From: Diploptera punctata
Taxonomy: Eukaryota; Arthropoda; Insecta; Blattodea; Blaberidae
Direction: 5' to 3'
Assembly: GCA_030220185.1 (NCBI GenBank)
Contig: JASPKZ010003845.1
Span: 2,365,501 to 2,429,500, forward strand
Length of the DNA: 64,000 nucleotides
A model generated the notes under the pieces. It saw nothing but the letters and a program-made list of their open reading frames with translations, searched no databases and was not told the origin of the DNA. The translations under genes were made by a program, and so were the position numbers. Below, one piece after another: positions 62,855-64,000 of the stretch. Positions within the stretch are counted from its first letter, which is position 1; each line of letters begins with the position of its first letter.

Positions 62855-63558
62855 AAAATGGGGATTAAGATATAAATTTGGACAAAACCAAGTAAGTATA
62901 TGGTAATAGGAGATAAATCAAAAGATTTGATTTTAGAAGACGGACATGGAAAAATAAAAGCATGAGACGAATATGTATACTATGGAGACAAAAAATAGTC
63001 ATGATGCTGAAATTAATGTAAGTATAAATAAGGGCAAATCTGAAAATCAAAATTAAATGGTATTCTATGGGATAGGAATATAAGTTCTGAAACAAAAACA
63101 AACATTTTTAGTACAATAGTAAGGAGTACAATGATATAGGGTGCAGAAACATGTAAATAAAAATCAGGAATAATAAGTAAATTAATTTCTGCAGAAATTG
63201 ATTTTTGGAGGCGTTCAGCTGGAATTTCTAGAAGAGATAAAATAAGAAACAGTGTAATTAAATAAAACAAGAATGTTCGAACTTCAATTGCGGATTTCAT
63301 AAAAAACAAACAATTAAAATGGTATGGTCATGTAAAAAGAATGACTGAAGACAGATTTCCAAGAAGAATGCTAGAATGGGTGCCATTTGGCAGTAGAAGA
63401 GGACGGCCCAAAAACAACGTGGATTGATGGTGTTTTGAGCAGCCTGAGGGAAAAAAAGGTTGGACGATGGAGATTGGAATGGCAGAAAGATGTGGAGGAG
63501 AATGGCGTAGATTAATTGGACGCAGGAAGATGTTGTGAAACCTGCTAAATAAAAAATA
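62855..63558 (+). mobile_element. LINE-C 3' part, uninterrupted copy
   Basis: Reads LDKTKxxxM-type start, then SKLISAEIDFWRRSAGISRR, DKIRNSVIK, a stop, RTSIADFIKNKQLKWYGHVK and RMTEDRFPRRMLEWVPFGS before decaying; 3' end GAAACCTGCTAAATAAAAAA. It ends only about 12 bp from the splice donor of the candidate exon that follows. Confidence 0.8.
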
Positions 63559-63568
63559 ATTCCCTTAC

Positions 63569-63777
63569 TTGCCATATGGAATATAGGGTAAATATTTTCT
63601 ATACGTGATATGTTCAGCCCTGAGAATACATGTTTCAGTTCAGACATGCTGTCACAGATACTCCGATAAAACGCATTCAAAACCTCTTTTACTGGAAATT
63701 CAATGCAGGAAGGCAGATTTACTCGTACATTGTGCGCTAAAGTACTCAACCACACATACAGTCTGTCCCTAATCATA
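63569..63777 (-). CDS. Candidate internal exon of a host gene
   Basis: A minus-strand exon of 209 bp lies between TTTATTACTTCAG (acceptor) and CATATGGCAAGTAAGGG (donor GT at 63568-63567). It reads MIRDRLYVWLSTLAHNVRV, NLPSCIEFPVKEVLNAFYRS, ICDSMSELKHVFSGLNISRI, ENIYPIFHMA, with one base before the ATG codon and a split last codon, so phases would be 2 and 1. No stop, balanced composition, GC higher than flanks. I do not recognise the protein. It is the best host-exon candidate in the window. Confidence 0.5.
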
Positions 63778-64000
63778 CTGAAGTAATAAAGCCTTAATCA
63801 CATCTCATCCCTCGACCCGGTCCTGATTCGGATACGAGTTGGGAGGATAATTCTAATATCGGAATAAATGGTTAATATCATTCTTGACATATAGAAGACA
63901 GCCCAAAACATGCATATAAGATAAAGTAAAAATACCAGTTACAATAAAGAGTAGTTCACAATGATCTCTAGCTGCAGTTCCACAAATGATTCTCAACGGT

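Noticed and set aside
63297..63568. Downstream half of the 159-codon minus frame at 63297-63776
   Set aside because: After the splice donor this frame is just antisense LINE-C; only the part above 63569 looks exon-like.

Overview
This is a eukaryotic, intron- and transposon-dominated window with no bacterial features. The style of the repeats (many LINE 3' ends reading GRPRMRWENNINYDLREVDY, several tRNA-derived SINE families, DUF4817-type Tc1/mariner remnants, hAT elements and a Penelope-like element) points to an insect. A cockroach such as Periplaneta americana is my best guess from memory of similar LINE proteins; this was not checked against any database. Family labels used here (LINE-A, SINE-1 and so on) are local names for this window only.

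Layout. 0-8 kb: a deleted Tc1/mariner-type element, minus-strand LINE-A 3' ends, a LINE-C copy broken by three insertions, and a LINE-D reverse transcriptase remnant. 8-11.5 kb: the most complete element, LINE-B, with endonuclease and reverse transcriptase in one frame broken by only four visible lesions. 11.6-18 kb: a hAT MITE, a SINE-2 copy split by a composite satellite/GATA/foldback insertion, and LINE-A and other LINE ends. 18-23 kb: SINE-1, SINE-H, a Penelope-like remnant with a GIY-YIG endonuclease, and more LINE-A. 23-28 kb: SINEs plus a GC-richer patch with a candidate first exon. 29-32 kb: a jockey/CR1-like LINE-F with another LINE-F copy and a SINE inside it. 32-39 kb: a candidate host exon, a tandem palindromic repeat, LINE-A fragments and MITEs. 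40-51 kb: five TA-flanked elements with CAGGGTG-type inverted termini, one containing a nested hAT element. 51-59 kb: LINE ends, a second foldback element, and a LINE-J/LINE-A chimera next to a SINE that shares the LINE-J 3' tail. 59-64 kb: more LINE ends and a candidate host exon at the right edge.

Three possible host exons (near 24.3, 32.7 and 63.7 kb) all lie on the minus strand and have good splice donors. They could mark a gene whose very large introns hold these repeats, but their continuity cannot be shown here. No intact host gene, functional tRNA or rRNA was found. Almost every longer open frame is a LINE fragment, a SINE or a translated microsatellite.

The points that most deserve follow-up are the hammerhead-ribozyme-like cores inside two large perfect or near-perfect palindromes, the LINE-J/SINE-I shared tail, the apparent template-switch LINE chimera with a single target duplication, and the cluster of related TA-flanked DNA transposons.
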